Of a DNA stretch of 18,793 bases, positions 1 through 7,477 are shown one piece after another. Positions within the stretch are counted from its first letter, which is position 1. Each line of letters starts with the position of its first letter. The notes under the pieces were generated by a model. That model saw only the letters and a program-made list of their open reading frames with translations, was not told the origin of the DNA and searched no databases. Source of the DNA: JARDZI01 sp041639705 (GTDB lineage: Bacteria; Bacillota; Clostridia; Clostridiales; Caloramatoraceae); NCBI GenBank assembly GCA_041639705.1, contig JBEQBT010000037.1, positions 1 through 18,793 of the forward strand, given 5' to 3'. A program made the translations under genes and the position numbers.

Positions 1-677
1 CAAATGTTGAAAATGTAGCAATAGTTCCAGTGGGTATTTCAAAATACAGAGAAAAACTTTTTTCTATTGAAGGATATACTAAGGAGTCTTCAAATAGTGT
101 AATTAAACTTGTACATAAAATGCAAGTGAGATATACAAAGGAAACTGGAGAACCATTTGCAAGACTTGCTGATGAATTCTATATAGCTGCTGGTTGTGAG
201 CTTCCCCAATTTGAGCATTATGGAGATTTTGAACAGATAGAAGACGGTATAGGAATGATTAGATATTTTGAGTATCGTGTCAATGAAGATTTAAATGATA
301 AGAATTTAGATGGGAAAGGGAAAAGCTTTGCATTAATAACAGGTACATCTAGTACAGACTTTATGAGGAGGATATCTAATGTAATTGAGAGGAGATTAAA
401 TATTAAAATATCTGTTTATACTATTAAAAATAATTTCTTTGGAGAAAGAATTACTGTTACTGGTTTAATAACTGGTAAGGATATAATAGAACAGATAAAG
501 GGAGACATTAAGGAAGATACATTGTTTATTCCATCAAATATGCTTAAAGCTGATGAAGATATTTTTCTTGATGATGTAACATTAGTAAAATTAAAAGAGG
601 AATTAAATGTAAAAATAATTAAATGTAAATATTCTGGAGATGGCTTTATAGATAAAATTGTGAATGAGGTGTTGTAA
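1..677 (+). CDS. DUF512 family protein, C-terminal part (5' end outside window)
   Basis: The reading frame is open from base 3, so the gene starts upstream of the window; a GTG at 30 is internal. The visible part is about 224 residues. It begins with a V-A-I-V-P-V-G-x-S-K-Y-R-E segment, typical of the DUF512 region of the clostridial proteins that combine an N-terminal PDZ-like/radical-SAM-like part with DUF512. The N-terminal half, where the iron-sulfur cysteines would lie, cannot be seen. The position directly before der is the usual one for this family in Clostridia. The stop overlaps the der start (TAATG), which suggests translational coupling. The molecular function of the family is not settled, and none is assigned here. 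Confidence 0.85.
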   Translation, partial: NVENVAIVPVGISKYREKLFSIEGYTKESSNSVIKLVHKMQVRYTKETGEPFARLADEFYIAAGCELPQFEHYGDFEQIEDGIGMIRYFEYRVNEDLNDKNLDGKGKSFALITGTSSTDFMRRISNVIERRLNIKISVYTIKNNFFGERITVTGLITGKDIIEQIKGDIKEDTLFIPSNMLKADEDIFLDDVTLVKLKEELNVKIIKCKYSGDGFIDKIVNEVL

Positions 678-1996
678 TGTCTAAAGAATTAGTAGCAATT
701 GTAGGAAGACCTAATGTTGGTAAATCCACATTGTTTAATAAGCTTACTGGAAAGAGAATTGCAATAGTTGAGGATACTCCTGGAGTTACCAGGGATAGAA
801 TCTATTGTCATGTTGAGTGGCTAAGGCATAAGTTTATATTGGTAGATACAGGAGGAATTGAACCTGAAAGTGAAGATATCATTTTAATGCAAATGAAGAG
901 GCAGGCTGAGCTTGCAATAGAAACAGCAGATGTAATAGTTTTTATGGTAGATGGTAAAGAAGGAATTGTACCTGCAGATTATGAAGTCGCAGAAATGTTA
1001 AGGAAAACTAAAAAACCTGTAATTTTAATTGTTAATAAAATTGATAATTTAGTATTTGAAGATAATAAATATGAATTTTATAATCTTGGTATTGGGGAAC
1101 CTTTGGCCATATCAGCAGCCCAAGGACTTGGAATAGGAGATATGCTTGATGAGATAGTTAAGAATTTTAAAGAAATAGCTGATGCTGAAGAGGAATCACC
1201 AGAAATTAATGTGGCAATTACAGGGAAACCAAATGTAGGTAAGTCATCCTTGTTAAATATGCTTGCTGGCGAGGAAAGAGTGATTGTCAGTAATATTCCT
1301 GGTACCACAAGAGATGCAATTGATAGCTATATAGAAATTAATGGGGATAAGTTTTTATTTATTGACACTGCTGGCATAAGAAGAAAAAGTAAGGTTAAAG
1401 AAGAGGTTGAAAGATATAGTGTAATTAGATCCCTTGCAGCCATTGAAAGAGCAGATGTATGCCTTGTAATGGTAGATGCTGAGGAGGGAGTTACTGAGCA
1501 GGATGAAAAAATTGCTGGCTTTGCCCATGAAGCAGGAAAGGGCATTGTTATAGTAGTTAATAAATGGGACTTAATTGAAAAAGATGATAAAACCATGAAT
1601 GAATTTGAAAAAGCAATTAGAAGAGATCTTGCATTCATCGATTATGCTCCAATTACTTTTATATCTGCAAAAACAGGACAGAGGCTTACCAAGTTAATTG
1701 AAACTATTAAGTATGTTGATAATCAACATGCTATGAGAGTTAAGACAGGAGTGCTCAATGAGGTGATAAATCAAGCTATTATGATGAAGCAGCCTCCTGT
1801 TGAGAAGGGAAAATTGTTAAAAGTATATTATGTCACTCAAGCATCTACAAGACCTCCAACATTTGTTTTCTTCGTAAATTATACAGAATCCATACACTTT
1901 TCCTATGGAAGATACCTTGAAAACCAGCTTCGAAAGCATTTTGGAATGGAAGGTACTCCAATTAGATTTATTTATAGAGAAAAGAAAAAGGATTAG
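677..1996 (+). CDS. der: Ribosome biogenesis GTPase Der (EngA)
   Basis: Der is an essential tandem GTPase that binds the 50S subunit during assembly. The 439 residues match the usual length of about 436-440. GTPase domain 1 has the P-loop GRPNVGKST at 10-18, DTGG at 57-60 and NKID at 120-123. Domain 2 has GKPNVGKSS at 183-191, DTAG at 230-233 and NKWD at 295-298. The C-terminal part after about residue 350 is the KH-like domain that contacts rRNA, ending in the basic stretch FIYREKKKD. All GTP-binding motifs are intact. The ATG at 677 overlaps the stop of the preceding DUF512 gene by one base. gpsA follows after 10 bases, so the three genes look co-transcribed. Confidence 0.98.
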   Translation: MSKELVAIVGRPNVGKSTLFNKLTGKRIAIVEDTPGVTRDRIYCHVEWLRHKFILVDTGGIEPESEDIILMQMKRQAELAIETADVIVFMVDGKEGIVPADYEVAEMLRKTKKPVILIVNKIDNLVFEDNKYEFYNLGIGEPLAISAAQGLGIGDMLDEIVKNFKEIADAEEESPEINVAITGKPNVGKSSLLNMLAGEERVIVSNIPGTTRDAIDSYIEINGDKFLFIDTAGIRRKSKVKEEVERYSVIRSLAAIERADVCLVMVDAEEGVTEQDEKIAGFAHEAGKGIVIVVNKWDLIEKDDKTMNEFEKAIRRDLAFIDYAPITFISAKTGQRLTKLIETIKYVDNQHAMRVKTGVLNEVINQAIMMKQPPVEKGKLLKVYYVTQASTRPPTFVFFVNYTESIHFSYGRYLENQLRKHFGMEGTPIRFIYREKKKD

Positions 1997-2006
1997 AGGT
2001 GCAACT

Positions 2007-3020
2007 ATGAAGGTAGGAATAGTAGGTGCAGGCAGCTGGGGAACAGCTACAGGAATACTATTAGGTAATAAGGGTTATGAAGTTAAAGTATGGGATAGAA
2101 AGATAGAGTTAATAAATGAAATTAATACTTCTAGAGAAAATAGTAGATATCTTCCTGGAATTAAAATACCTGATAATTTAACTGGGGTAGAGGATATAAA
2201 GAGAGCCATCAATAATGCAAATGTGATAGTAATGGCAATTCCATCCCATGCTGTAAGAGGTATATGCAAGAATTTAATGGATGTTATAAATGAAGATCAG
2301 GTTATTATTAGCTTGGCTAAAGGAATTGAAAATGGAACCTATAAAAGGATGTCTGAGATAATTGAAGAGTTTTACCCACATAATCCTATTGGTATTCTAT
2401 CAGGCCCTAGCCATGCTGAAGAGGTTTCAAGGAACATCCCAACAACTGTAACCTCCTCTTCAAAATCAAAGGCCACAGCAGAATATATTCAGGACCTGTT
2501 TATAACTTCTGAGTTTAGAGTATATTCAAACCTAGATTTAATTGGAGTAGAGCTTGGAGGAGCTGTTAAAAATGTAATTGCCCTAGCTGCTGGAATATCT
2601 GATGGATTAGGATATGGCGATAACACTAAAGCAGCATTAATGACTAGGGGTATTGCAGAGATTGCAAGGCTTGGGGTTGCACTTGGAGCTCAGCCAATGA
2701 CATTTGCAGGGCTTGCAGGAATAGGAGATTTAATAGTAACCTGTACAAGTATGCATTCTAGAAACAGGCGAGCTGGAATTTTAATAGGTGAGGGAAAAAC
2801 AGTTGAAGAAGCATTAAATGAAGTAAAAATGGTAGTAGAGGGAGTCAATACAACAAGGTCAGTATATGAACTTACTAAAAAAATTAATATTGAAATGCCC
2901 ATTACTAATGAACTATACAAAGTACTTTATGAGAAAAAACCAGCAAAGGATGCTGTTATAGAATTGATGCTAAGAGATAAAAAACATGAAATAGAAGAAA
3001 TTTCTAAAAAGATGTGGTAA
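2007..3020 (+). CDS. gpsA: Glycerol-3-phosphate dehydrogenase [NAD(P)+]
   Basis: GpsA reduces dihydroxyacetone phosphate to sn-glycerol 3-phosphate in the cytoplasm, the backbone for phospholipid synthesis. I chose the ATG at 2007 because AGAGGT lies just upstream at 1995-2000 and the Rossmann motif GAGSWG then falls at residues 7-12. The frame is open further upstream, but that part overlaps der and has no family resemblance. The product is 337 residues. Conserved lysines appear in SLAKGI (K105) and GGAVKN (K188), and the substrate domain carries GLAGIGDLIVTC. It lies 10 bases after der. plsY, often found between these two genes in related genomes, is absent here. The stop codon is next to the 5' arm of the terminator. 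Confidence 0.97.
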   Translation: MKVGIVGAGSWGTATGILLGNKGYEVKVWDRKIELINEINTSRENSRYLPGIKIPDNLTGVEDIKRAINNANVIVMAIPSHAVRGICKNLMDVINEDQVIISLAKGIENGTYKRMSEIIEEFYPHNPIGILSGPSHAEEVSRNIPTTVTSSSKSKATAEYIQDLFITSEFRVYSNLDLIGVELGGAVKNVIALAAGISDGLGYGDNTKAALMTRGIAEIARLGVALGAQPMTFAGLAGIGDLIVTCTSMHSRNRRAGILIGEGKTVEEALNEVKMVVEGVNTTRSVYELTKKINIEMPITNELYKVLYEKKPAKDAVIELMLRDKKHEIEEISKKMW

Positions 3021-3042
3021 TTGAAAACCGCATCTTTTTTTT
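3009..3042 (+). terminator. Rho-independent terminator of the der-gpsA operon
   Basis: The arm AAGATGTGG (3009-3017) pairs with CCGCATCTT (3028-3036) through 9 bp with one G-T wobble, and a run of T follows to 3042. The 5' arm lies inside the last codons of gpsA, so the hairpin is very compact and overlaps the coding sequence. Confidence 0.85.
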
Positions 3043-3105
3043 GTTCTAAAAAAAAATATAAAAAAATATATATGAATAAGGAGATTATAAAAGGGGGGCA
3101 GGGCT

Positions 3106-4587
3106 GTGGAGAATTTTGATATATATGCAGACATAGCCGAGAGAACACAGGGTGATATATACGTAGGAGTAGTTGGGCCGGTAAGAACAGGTAAATCAAC
3201 TTTAATTAGGAGATTCATGGACTTACTTGTTATACCAAATATAAACAATAATTATAAAAAAGAAAGGGCAAAGGATACTCTTCCACAAAGTGGTTCAGGA
3301 AAAACCATAACTACAGTAGAGCCTAAATTTGTGCCTAATGAGGAAGCTGTTGAGATAGAATTAAATGACAAGGCTAAAATGAGAGTAAGAATGGTAGATT
3401 GTGTTGGCTACATGGTAAATGGTGCAACTGGACATATTGAAAATGATGTGCAAAGGATGGTAAAAACCCCATGGTTTGATGAAGAAATTCCATTTATTCA
3501 GGCTGCAGAGATTGGAACTAGGAAAGTTATAAACGAACATTCAACCATTGGACTTATGGTAACTACAGATGGCTCAATTACTGATATACCAAGGGAAAAC
3601 TATATTGAGCCTGAGGAAAAGGTTATAAAGGAGCTTCAGAATATAAATAAGCCATTTATAATACTTTTAAATTCTACCCATCCATATAATCCGGATACAA
3701 TTAGTATTAGAAAAAATATGGAAGAGAAGTATAATGTCCCTGTATATACTATTGATGCCTTAAATATGAAAATTGAAGACATAAATAGCATATTGGAAAA
3801 GGTACTGTATCAGTTCCCTGTGAAAGAAATTGGAATAAAACTTCCTGAATGGGTTGAATCACTTGAAATTGAACATTGGTTAAAGAAAAACTTCATATTA
3901 GCAATAAAAAATTCTATGAAATCATTGGGTAAGCTTAGGGACATTAAGCCTGCAGTAAATGATTATAAACAGTATGAATTTATTGGGGACATACAAGTTG
4001 ATGAAATGAAGCTTGGGGAAGGAACCGCAAAGATTACAATGAAAACAAAGGATGGATTATTCTACAAGGTTCTTGGAGAAGTACTGGAATGTAATATTGA
4101 AAATGAGTATGGACTACTTAGCATTATGAAGGGATTAAAAATAGCAAAAAAAGAGTATGATAAAATTTCTGAAGCGTTAAAAGATGTTAGAGAAACAGGT
4201 TATGGAATGGTATCCCCGGATGTATTTGAGCTAAAGCTTGAGGATCCTGAGATAATAAGACAGGGTAATAGATATGGGTTGAAGCTAAAAGCAAGTGCTC
4301 CCTCACTTCACTTTATAAGAGCTAATGTGGAAACAGAGGTATCTCCAATTGTAGGAACAGATAAGCAGGGAGAAGATCTTGTAAAATCACTACTTGAACA
4401 ATATGAAAGTGATCCACAAAAATTATGGCAGGCTAATATGTTTGGTAAATCATTAGAAGAATTGGTTAAAGAAGGGCTTCAAAATAAGTTGTTTAAGATG
4501 CCTGAGGATGTTCAGGAAAAACTCCAAAAGACATTACAAAGGATTATAAATGAAGGTAATGGTGGATTGATTTGCATAATTCTATAG
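3106..4587 (+). CDS. spoIVA: Stage IV sporulation protein A (spore coat assembly ATPase)
   Basis: SpoIVA is a cytoskeletal ATPase that polymerises on the outer forespore membrane to form the coat basement layer. The 493-residue length fits the family (about 492). The Walker A-type loop GPVRTGKST is at about residues 24-32, and MVDCVGYM near residue 96 fits the Walker B region. The C-terminus GGLICIIL is the conserved tail required for localisation. The start is GTG at 3106, with a run of six G at 3093-3098 as ribosome site; no ATG at this position gives the conserved MENFDIYADI start. The 63 bases between the gpsA terminator and this gene must hold its promoter. A mother-cell sigma-E promoter is expected for this gene, but I cannot identify a convincing one by eye. 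Confidence 0.98.
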   Translation: MENFDIYADIAERTQGDIYVGVVGPVRTGKSTLIRRFMDLLVIPNINNNYKKERAKDTLPQSGSGKTITTVEPKFVPNEEAVEIELNDKAKMRVRMVDCVGYMVNGATGHIENDVQRMVKTPWFDEEIPFIQAAEIGTRKVINEHSTIGLMVTTDGSITDIPRENYIEPEEKVIKELQNINKPFIILLNSTHPYNPDTISIRKNMEEKYNVPVYTIDALNMKIEDINSILEKVLYQFPVKEIGIKLPEWVESLEIEHWLKKNFILAIKNSMKSLGKLRDIKPAVNDYKQYEFIGDIQVDEMKLGEGTAKITMKTKDGLFYKVLGEVLECNIENEYGLLSIMKGLKIAKKEYDKISEALKDVRETGYGMVSPDVFELKLEDPEIIRQGNRYGLKLKASAPSLHFIRANVETEVSPIVGTDKQGEDLVKSLLEQYESDPQKLWQANMFGKSLEELVKEGLQNKLFKMPEDVQEKLQKTLQRIINEGNGGLICIIL

Positions 4588-4617
4588 TTAAAAATTAATA
4601 AAATAGGGTATAAAAAT

Positions 4618-4637
4618 AGCCCCGGATTTCCGGGGCT
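4618..4637. terminator. Strong bidirectional terminator between spoIVA and the minus-strand peptide unit
   Basis: AGCCCCGG (4618-4625) and CCGGGGCT (4630-4637) form a perfect 8-bp GC-rich stem with an ATTT loop. Read on the minus strand it is followed by ATTTTTATA, a good U-tract. Read on the plus strand the tail is TATATATTT, which is weaker. It therefore fits best as the end of the minus-strand unit, while probably also stopping spoIVA transcripts. Confidence 0.88.
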
Positions 4638-4644
4638 TATATAT

Positions 4645-4773
4645 TTAGAATGCAAAATAGTCGTTCATTTTGATACAACCTTGTTTTGTGTCAGTCGTCT
4701 TTTTTACTTTATTGCCAGATTCTTTTACCTCCACAAGATTGTCTTTTATCAATTTTAAGTTACTGATATCCAT
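4645..4773 (-). CDS. Unrecognised 42-residue peptide with leader/core-like composition
   Basis: This small minus-strand ORF starts at ATG (4773-4771) and stops at TAA (4647-4645). An AGGAAGGTGAGG ribosome site lies about 5 bases upstream, and a strong terminator starts 7 bases past the stop. The first 30 residues (MDISNLKLIKDNLVEVKESG, then a lysine/threonine-rich part) are hydrophilic and charged. The C-terminal part GCIKMNDYFAF has the only cysteine and three aromatic residues. There is no signal peptide or membrane segment. I do not recognise the family. The layout resembles precursors of ribosomally made, modified peptides, but no maturation enzyme or transporter gene is in this window, so that is speculation. 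A sporulation-linked small protein next to spoIVA, or a spurious ORF, are alternatives. The promoter, ribosome site and terminator together argue that it is real. Confidence 0.6.
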   Translation of the reverse strand: MDISNLKLIKDNLVEVKESGNKVKKTTDTKQGCIKMNDYFAF

Positions 4774-4834
4774 GATATCCTCACCTTCCTTTTAATTTGG
4801 TTCTTACCTCTTTAAAATACGGTTCGGTAGTACT

Positions 4835-4903
4835 TTACGTAAAAGATTCATCTAACCTGTGGAATATTCCTTGAGATAAGGTCACCACAATATTGGAATA
4901 CAT
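4835..4903 (-). CDS. Very small ORF (22 residues) upstream of the 42-residue peptide
   Basis: ATG at 4903-4901 is preceded by GGGAGGT, with GGAGG 7 bases away, as good a ribosome site as any in the window. The stop TAA is at 4837-4835, inside the palindrome TTTACGTAAA (4834-4843). The peptide begins MYSNIVVTLSQGIFHRLDES and ends two residues later. It lies 61 bases upstream of the 42-residue ORF, in another frame, and downstream of an extended -10 promoter. I see no family resemblance. It could be a leader peptide, a second small product, or a chance ORF behind a real ribosome site. Confidence 0.42.
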   Translation of the reverse strand: MYSNIVVTLSQGIFHRLDESFT

Positions 4904-4952
4904 GATATTACCTCCCAACAAAAATTAATTGCATTTATCATCTAGTAATTAT

Positions 4953-4981
4953 ATAATATCATAGGCGTTTTATTAACACAA
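4953..4981 (-). promoter_or_regulatory. Sigma-A-type extended -10 promoter for the minus-strand peptide unit
   Basis: On the minus strand TTGTGT (4981-4976) is followed by a 17-base spacer and TATTAT (4958-4953), preceded by TG at the extended -10 position. The -10 matches 5 of 6 consensus bases and the -35 is partial. The predicted start is near 4946, about 43 bases before the first small ORF. Confidence 0.55.
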
Positions 4982-5036
4982 ACTTGATGTACTTGTGCAA
5001 ATTTTCTTAAAAATGAATATCTAGGGTTTAATATGA

Positions 5037-5112
5037 ATGGGTGCTGTTTTCCTTAGAAGTCCTCAAATCTCCTTCTATCTCCTCCTGTTTCCTCTAAAGT
5101 GATGCGTTTCAA
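5037..5112. repeat. Short purine/pyrimidine-skewed element, possible dispersed repeat
   Basis: From about 5045 to 5098 the plus strand is strongly pyrimidine-biased (CTCC/TTCC runs) and the minus strand purine-biased (GGAGGAGA-type). Composition differs sharply from the AT-rich flanks. Both strands carry a short open frame: plus 5037-5102, beginning MGAVFLRSPQISFYLLL, and minus 5112-5053 from a TTG, MKRITLEETGGDRRRFEDF. Neither has a convincing ribosome site. This looks like a mobile or dispersed non-coding repeat rather than a gene, but only one copy is visible in this window. Confidence 0.3.
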
Positions 5113-5383
5113 TAAAAAAGAAATTTCTAATTTTCAAAATTTTATTTATATAATGTAATATCAAATTTAGATTTTAAAAAGGCTTTTGTATGACATTTAT
5201 GTATTACTCTGTGATATAAAATTATTATTAAAATTTAAATTTAATTAAAAAATAAAAATCTTGAAGGATATTGTGTGTTTTTGCAGAATAATATCATTAT
5301 ATAAAAGATAGAGGACGATTTTCCAATTTGAACAATATAGGATTTTCCATGAACTTGTTTTAATAATATATGCAATTCTACTT
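5113..5383. other. AT-rich intergenic stretch upstream of the HlyD-like gene
   Basis: I see no gene, stable hairpin or RNA element here. A possible promoter is ATGACA (5190-5195) with TATAAA (5215-5220), but the 19-base spacer is long, so it is only a weak candidate for transcription of the downstream cluster. Confidence 0.3.
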
Positions 5384-5393
5384 GGAGGAAATA

Positions 5394-6245
5394 ATGGAGA
5401 AAAAAAGAAAAAATAGGAGAGTCTTAATAATACTATTAATTGTATTTTTTGCATTGGCATATTTAATTATAAATAATTCAGAAAAAACAGTTAAGGTTGC
5501 ATATCATGAATTTGAAGACAAGATAGATTTTAATGGCTTCTATTTTATAGATGAATATGTTTTATTTAGAGGTGATACCAAAGGAATTGAAATGAAATAT
5601 AAATCTGGAGATTTAGTATCAAAGGGTACTAGAATTTCTGATAATATTATTGCTAATGAAGCAGGCATGATAATTACCCATATAGATGGATATGAGAATA
5701 AATATAATAAAGAGAATATTAAAAACATTACTGCAAAAGAAATAAATAGTATTGTTTTAAATGCAAAAAATAATCCTGGAATAAAAGTAGTGAATAATAG
5801 CCAGTGGTATGTTAGTGCTTTACTAGAGCTGGATGATAAAAAATACTTCAAAAAAGGTATGGTAAAGGATGTAAATATTAATAATAAATATTATACTGCA
5901 GATGTAATAAATATCTTAAGAAATAATAATTCAATTATATTAATACTTAGAATTAAAAACGATCTAAATGTGAAAAATCTAAGTAGAGTTATTAAAGGGT
6001 ATATTGTAAAATCTAAATATGATGGTATAACCATTCCACAAACGTCCATAATTGATTATAATGAAAGTAAGGGTGTATTTATTAATATCAATGGATATGC
6101 AGAATTTAGAAAAGTTAAGGTAATATCAACAATTAATAATAATGCAATAGTGGTTCCAGAAAAAAAGTCAACGCCTGAGCTTATGGAATATGATGAAATT
6201 ATATGCAATCCAGATGGATTAGAGATTGGCCAAAAAATAAGATAA
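5394..6245 (+). CDS. Membrane-anchored HlyD-like (efflux adaptor-type) protein
   Basis: The start is ATG 5394, with GGAGG at 5384-5388; an in-frame ATG at 5370 has no such site. The product is 283 residues. A short basic N-terminus (EKKRKNRR) is followed by one membrane segment at about residues 9-27 (VLIILLIVFFALAYLII), so the rest is expected outside the cell. Part of the body resembles the biotinyl/lipoyl-like module of HlyD-type adaptors (KSGDLVSKGTRISDNI, then NEAGMI with a short hairpin), but the long coiled-coil of transport adaptors is missing. No ABC or RND partner is adjacent. Proteins of this type commonly precede yggS-sepF in Clostridia, which suggests an envelope or division link rather than drug export. 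The stop is 12 bases before yggS, so it probably heads that operon. Confidence 0.75.
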   Translation: MEKKRKNRRVLIILLIVFFALAYLIINNSEKTVKVAYHEFEDKIDFNGFYFIDEYVLFRGDTKGIEMKYKSGDLVSKGTRISDNIIANEAGMIITHIDGYENKYNKENIKNITAKEINSIVLNAKNNPGIKVVNNSQWYVSALLELDDKKYFKKGMVKDVNINNKYYTADVINILRNNNSIILILRIKNDLNVKNLSRVIKGYIVKSKYDGITIPQTSIIDYNESKGVFININGYAEFRKVKVISTINNNAIVVPEKKSTPELMEYDEIICNPDGLEIGQKIR

Positions 6246-6257
6246 TGGGGCGATATA

Positions 6258-6956
6258 ATGGGAGTATTAGAAAATTGCAAAGATATAAAAGAGAAAATTG
6301 ACAGGGCAAAAGGAAAAGCAGAAAGAAACGATGAGGAAATACTTCTAGTAGGTGTAAGCAAGACCCAACCTGCAGAAAAGTTGATTGAAGCATTTAATAG
6401 TGGAATAAATGTATTTGGGGAAAACAAGGTTCAAGAGTTAATTCAAAAGTATCCACTTGTAGAAGGGATAAAATGGCATTTTATTGGTCATCTTCAAAAA
6501 AACAAAGTAAAGTACATAATAGATAAGGTGGAGTTAATTCATTCCTTAGACAATAATGAATTAGCAGAAGAAATTAATAAAAGAGCTGGGAAAATAAACA
6601 GGATAATGCCAGTATTAATACAAGTTAATATTGGAAGAGAAAACACTAAATCAGGTGTTTTAGAAGAGGATGTTATAGAATTTTCAAAACTATTAAGCAA
6701 ATATCAAAATATTCTTGTTTTAGGTATTATGGCAATACCACCTGTAAATGGAAATAATGAAGTTACAAGAAATTATTTTAAAAAGGTTTATAAGATTTAT
6801 GATGAAATAAAAACCTATAAATATGATAATTTTGACATTAAGTATTTGTCCATGGGAATGACAGGAGACTTTGAAATAGCAATAGAAGAAGGAGCAAATA
6901 TTGTAAGAGTTGGTACTGGAATATTTGGGAAAAGAAATTATAATAGGGGGGAGTAA
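6258..6956 (+). CDS. yggS: YggS-family pyridoxal phosphate homeostasis protein
   Basis: YggS/PLPBP proteins bind pyridoxal 5'-phosphate and buffer its level and that of amino/keto acids; no catalytic reaction is established. The 232-residue protein is a single alanine-racemase-type TIM barrel. The PLP lysine is K35 in VGVSKTQP. Other family motifs are FGENKVQE, WHFIGHLQKNK, SLD, LIQVNIGRE, GIMAIPP and LSMGMTGDFEIAIEEGANIVRVGTGIFG, which contains the phosphate-binding end. The start ATG is 7 bases after GGGG at 6247-6250. It lies at its usual place before sepF, with only one base between the stop and the sepF start. Confidence 0.97.
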   Translation: MGVLENCKDIKEKIDRAKGKAERNDEEILLVGVSKTQPAEKLIEAFNSGINVFGENKVQELIQKYPLVEGIKWHFIGHLQKNKVKYIIDKVELIHSLDNNELAEEINKRAGKINRIMPVLIQVNIGRENTKSGVLEEDVIEFSKLLSKYQNILVLGIMAIPPVNGNNEVTRNYFKKVYKIYDEIKTYKYDNFDIKYLSMGMTGDFEIAIEEGANIVRVGTGIFGKRNYNRGE

Positions 6957-6957
6957 A

Positions 6958-7422
6958 ATGTCTAGTAAATTATTAAAGCCATTTAATAAAATGATGGGTG
7001 CAATAGGCCTTATTGATGATGAAGAAGAAGCAGTTGATTACGAAGACAGGGATGATGATGATGAATATGAAGAGCCTGAAATTGTAAATTCAAACCTGAG
7101 AAAGAATAAAATTGTAAGCATAAAAAACAACTCTGCACCTAAGGTTATACTAAAAAAGCCTGGTGAATTTCAGGATATTTTAGAATTGGTTGATGCTGTA
7201 AAATCAAAAAAAATTGTTGTAATGAATATGGTTGATATTGAACAAAAGCTTGCTCAAAGAATGATTGATTATTGTGTAGGAGCTTGCTATGCATTGAATG
7301 GTTCATTTCAAGAAATTGGAAAGTCTATATATCTAATTGCTCCTGAAAATGTGGAGATATCTAATGAACTAAAACAGGTATTAAACAAGAATGGTTTTTT
7401 CTCATTCAATGACAGATATTAG
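6958..7422 (+). CDS. sepF: Cell division protein SepF
   Basis: SepF is the FtsZ membrane anchor of Gram-positive bacteria and polymerises into rings that shape the septum. I chose ATG 6958, with GGGGGGAG at 6946-6953, because it gives the amphipathic N-terminal helix (MSSKLLKPFNKMMGAIGL) that inserts in the membrane; the open frame upstream overlaps yggS. The product is 154 residues. An acidic linker (DDEEE, then DDDDEYEEPE) leads to the C-terminal SepF domain from about residue 62, with VILKKPGEFQDI, VVMNMVDIEQKLAQRMIDYCVG and FQEIGKSIYLIAPENVEI. The gene is complete. Its neighbour ylmG/yggT, usually next in line, is missing. Confidence 0.97.
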   Translation: MSSKLLKPFNKMMGAIGLIDDEEEAVDYEDRDDDDEYEEPEIVNSNLRKNKIVSIKNNSAPKVILKKPGEFQDILELVDAVKSKKIVVMNMVDIEQKLAQRMIDYCVGACYALNGSFQEIGKSIYLIAPENVEISNELKQVLNKNGFFSFNDRY

Positions 7423-7477
7423 TCAAAATTGAAATAATAATAATGAGCTATACATATTTTACAAGAGGTAGTTGCCT

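Noticed and set aside
1078..1638. Minus-strand open frames inside der
   Set aside because: They lie opposite an intact, motif-complete GTPase gene, have no ribosome site, and have the low-complexity Ser/Leu/Ile composition of antisense shadow frames.
2927..3248. Two overlapping minus-strand frames across the gpsA-spoIVA junction
   Set aside because: They run through the gpsA terminator and the conserved start of spoIVA, and their composition reflects the poly-A/T intergenic tract.
4645..4773. 42-residue peptide as a lasso peptide or an SCIFF precursor
   Set aside because: It has one Cys rather than six and a different sequence from SCIFF. The position of Thr and Gly does not fit a lasso leader/core junction, and no maturation genes are adjacent.
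4588..5393. Prophage or insertion-sequence remnant in the gap after spoIVA
   Set aside because: There are no terminal inverted repeats, transposase fragments or integrase motifs; only the small-peptide unit and the skewed element are visible.
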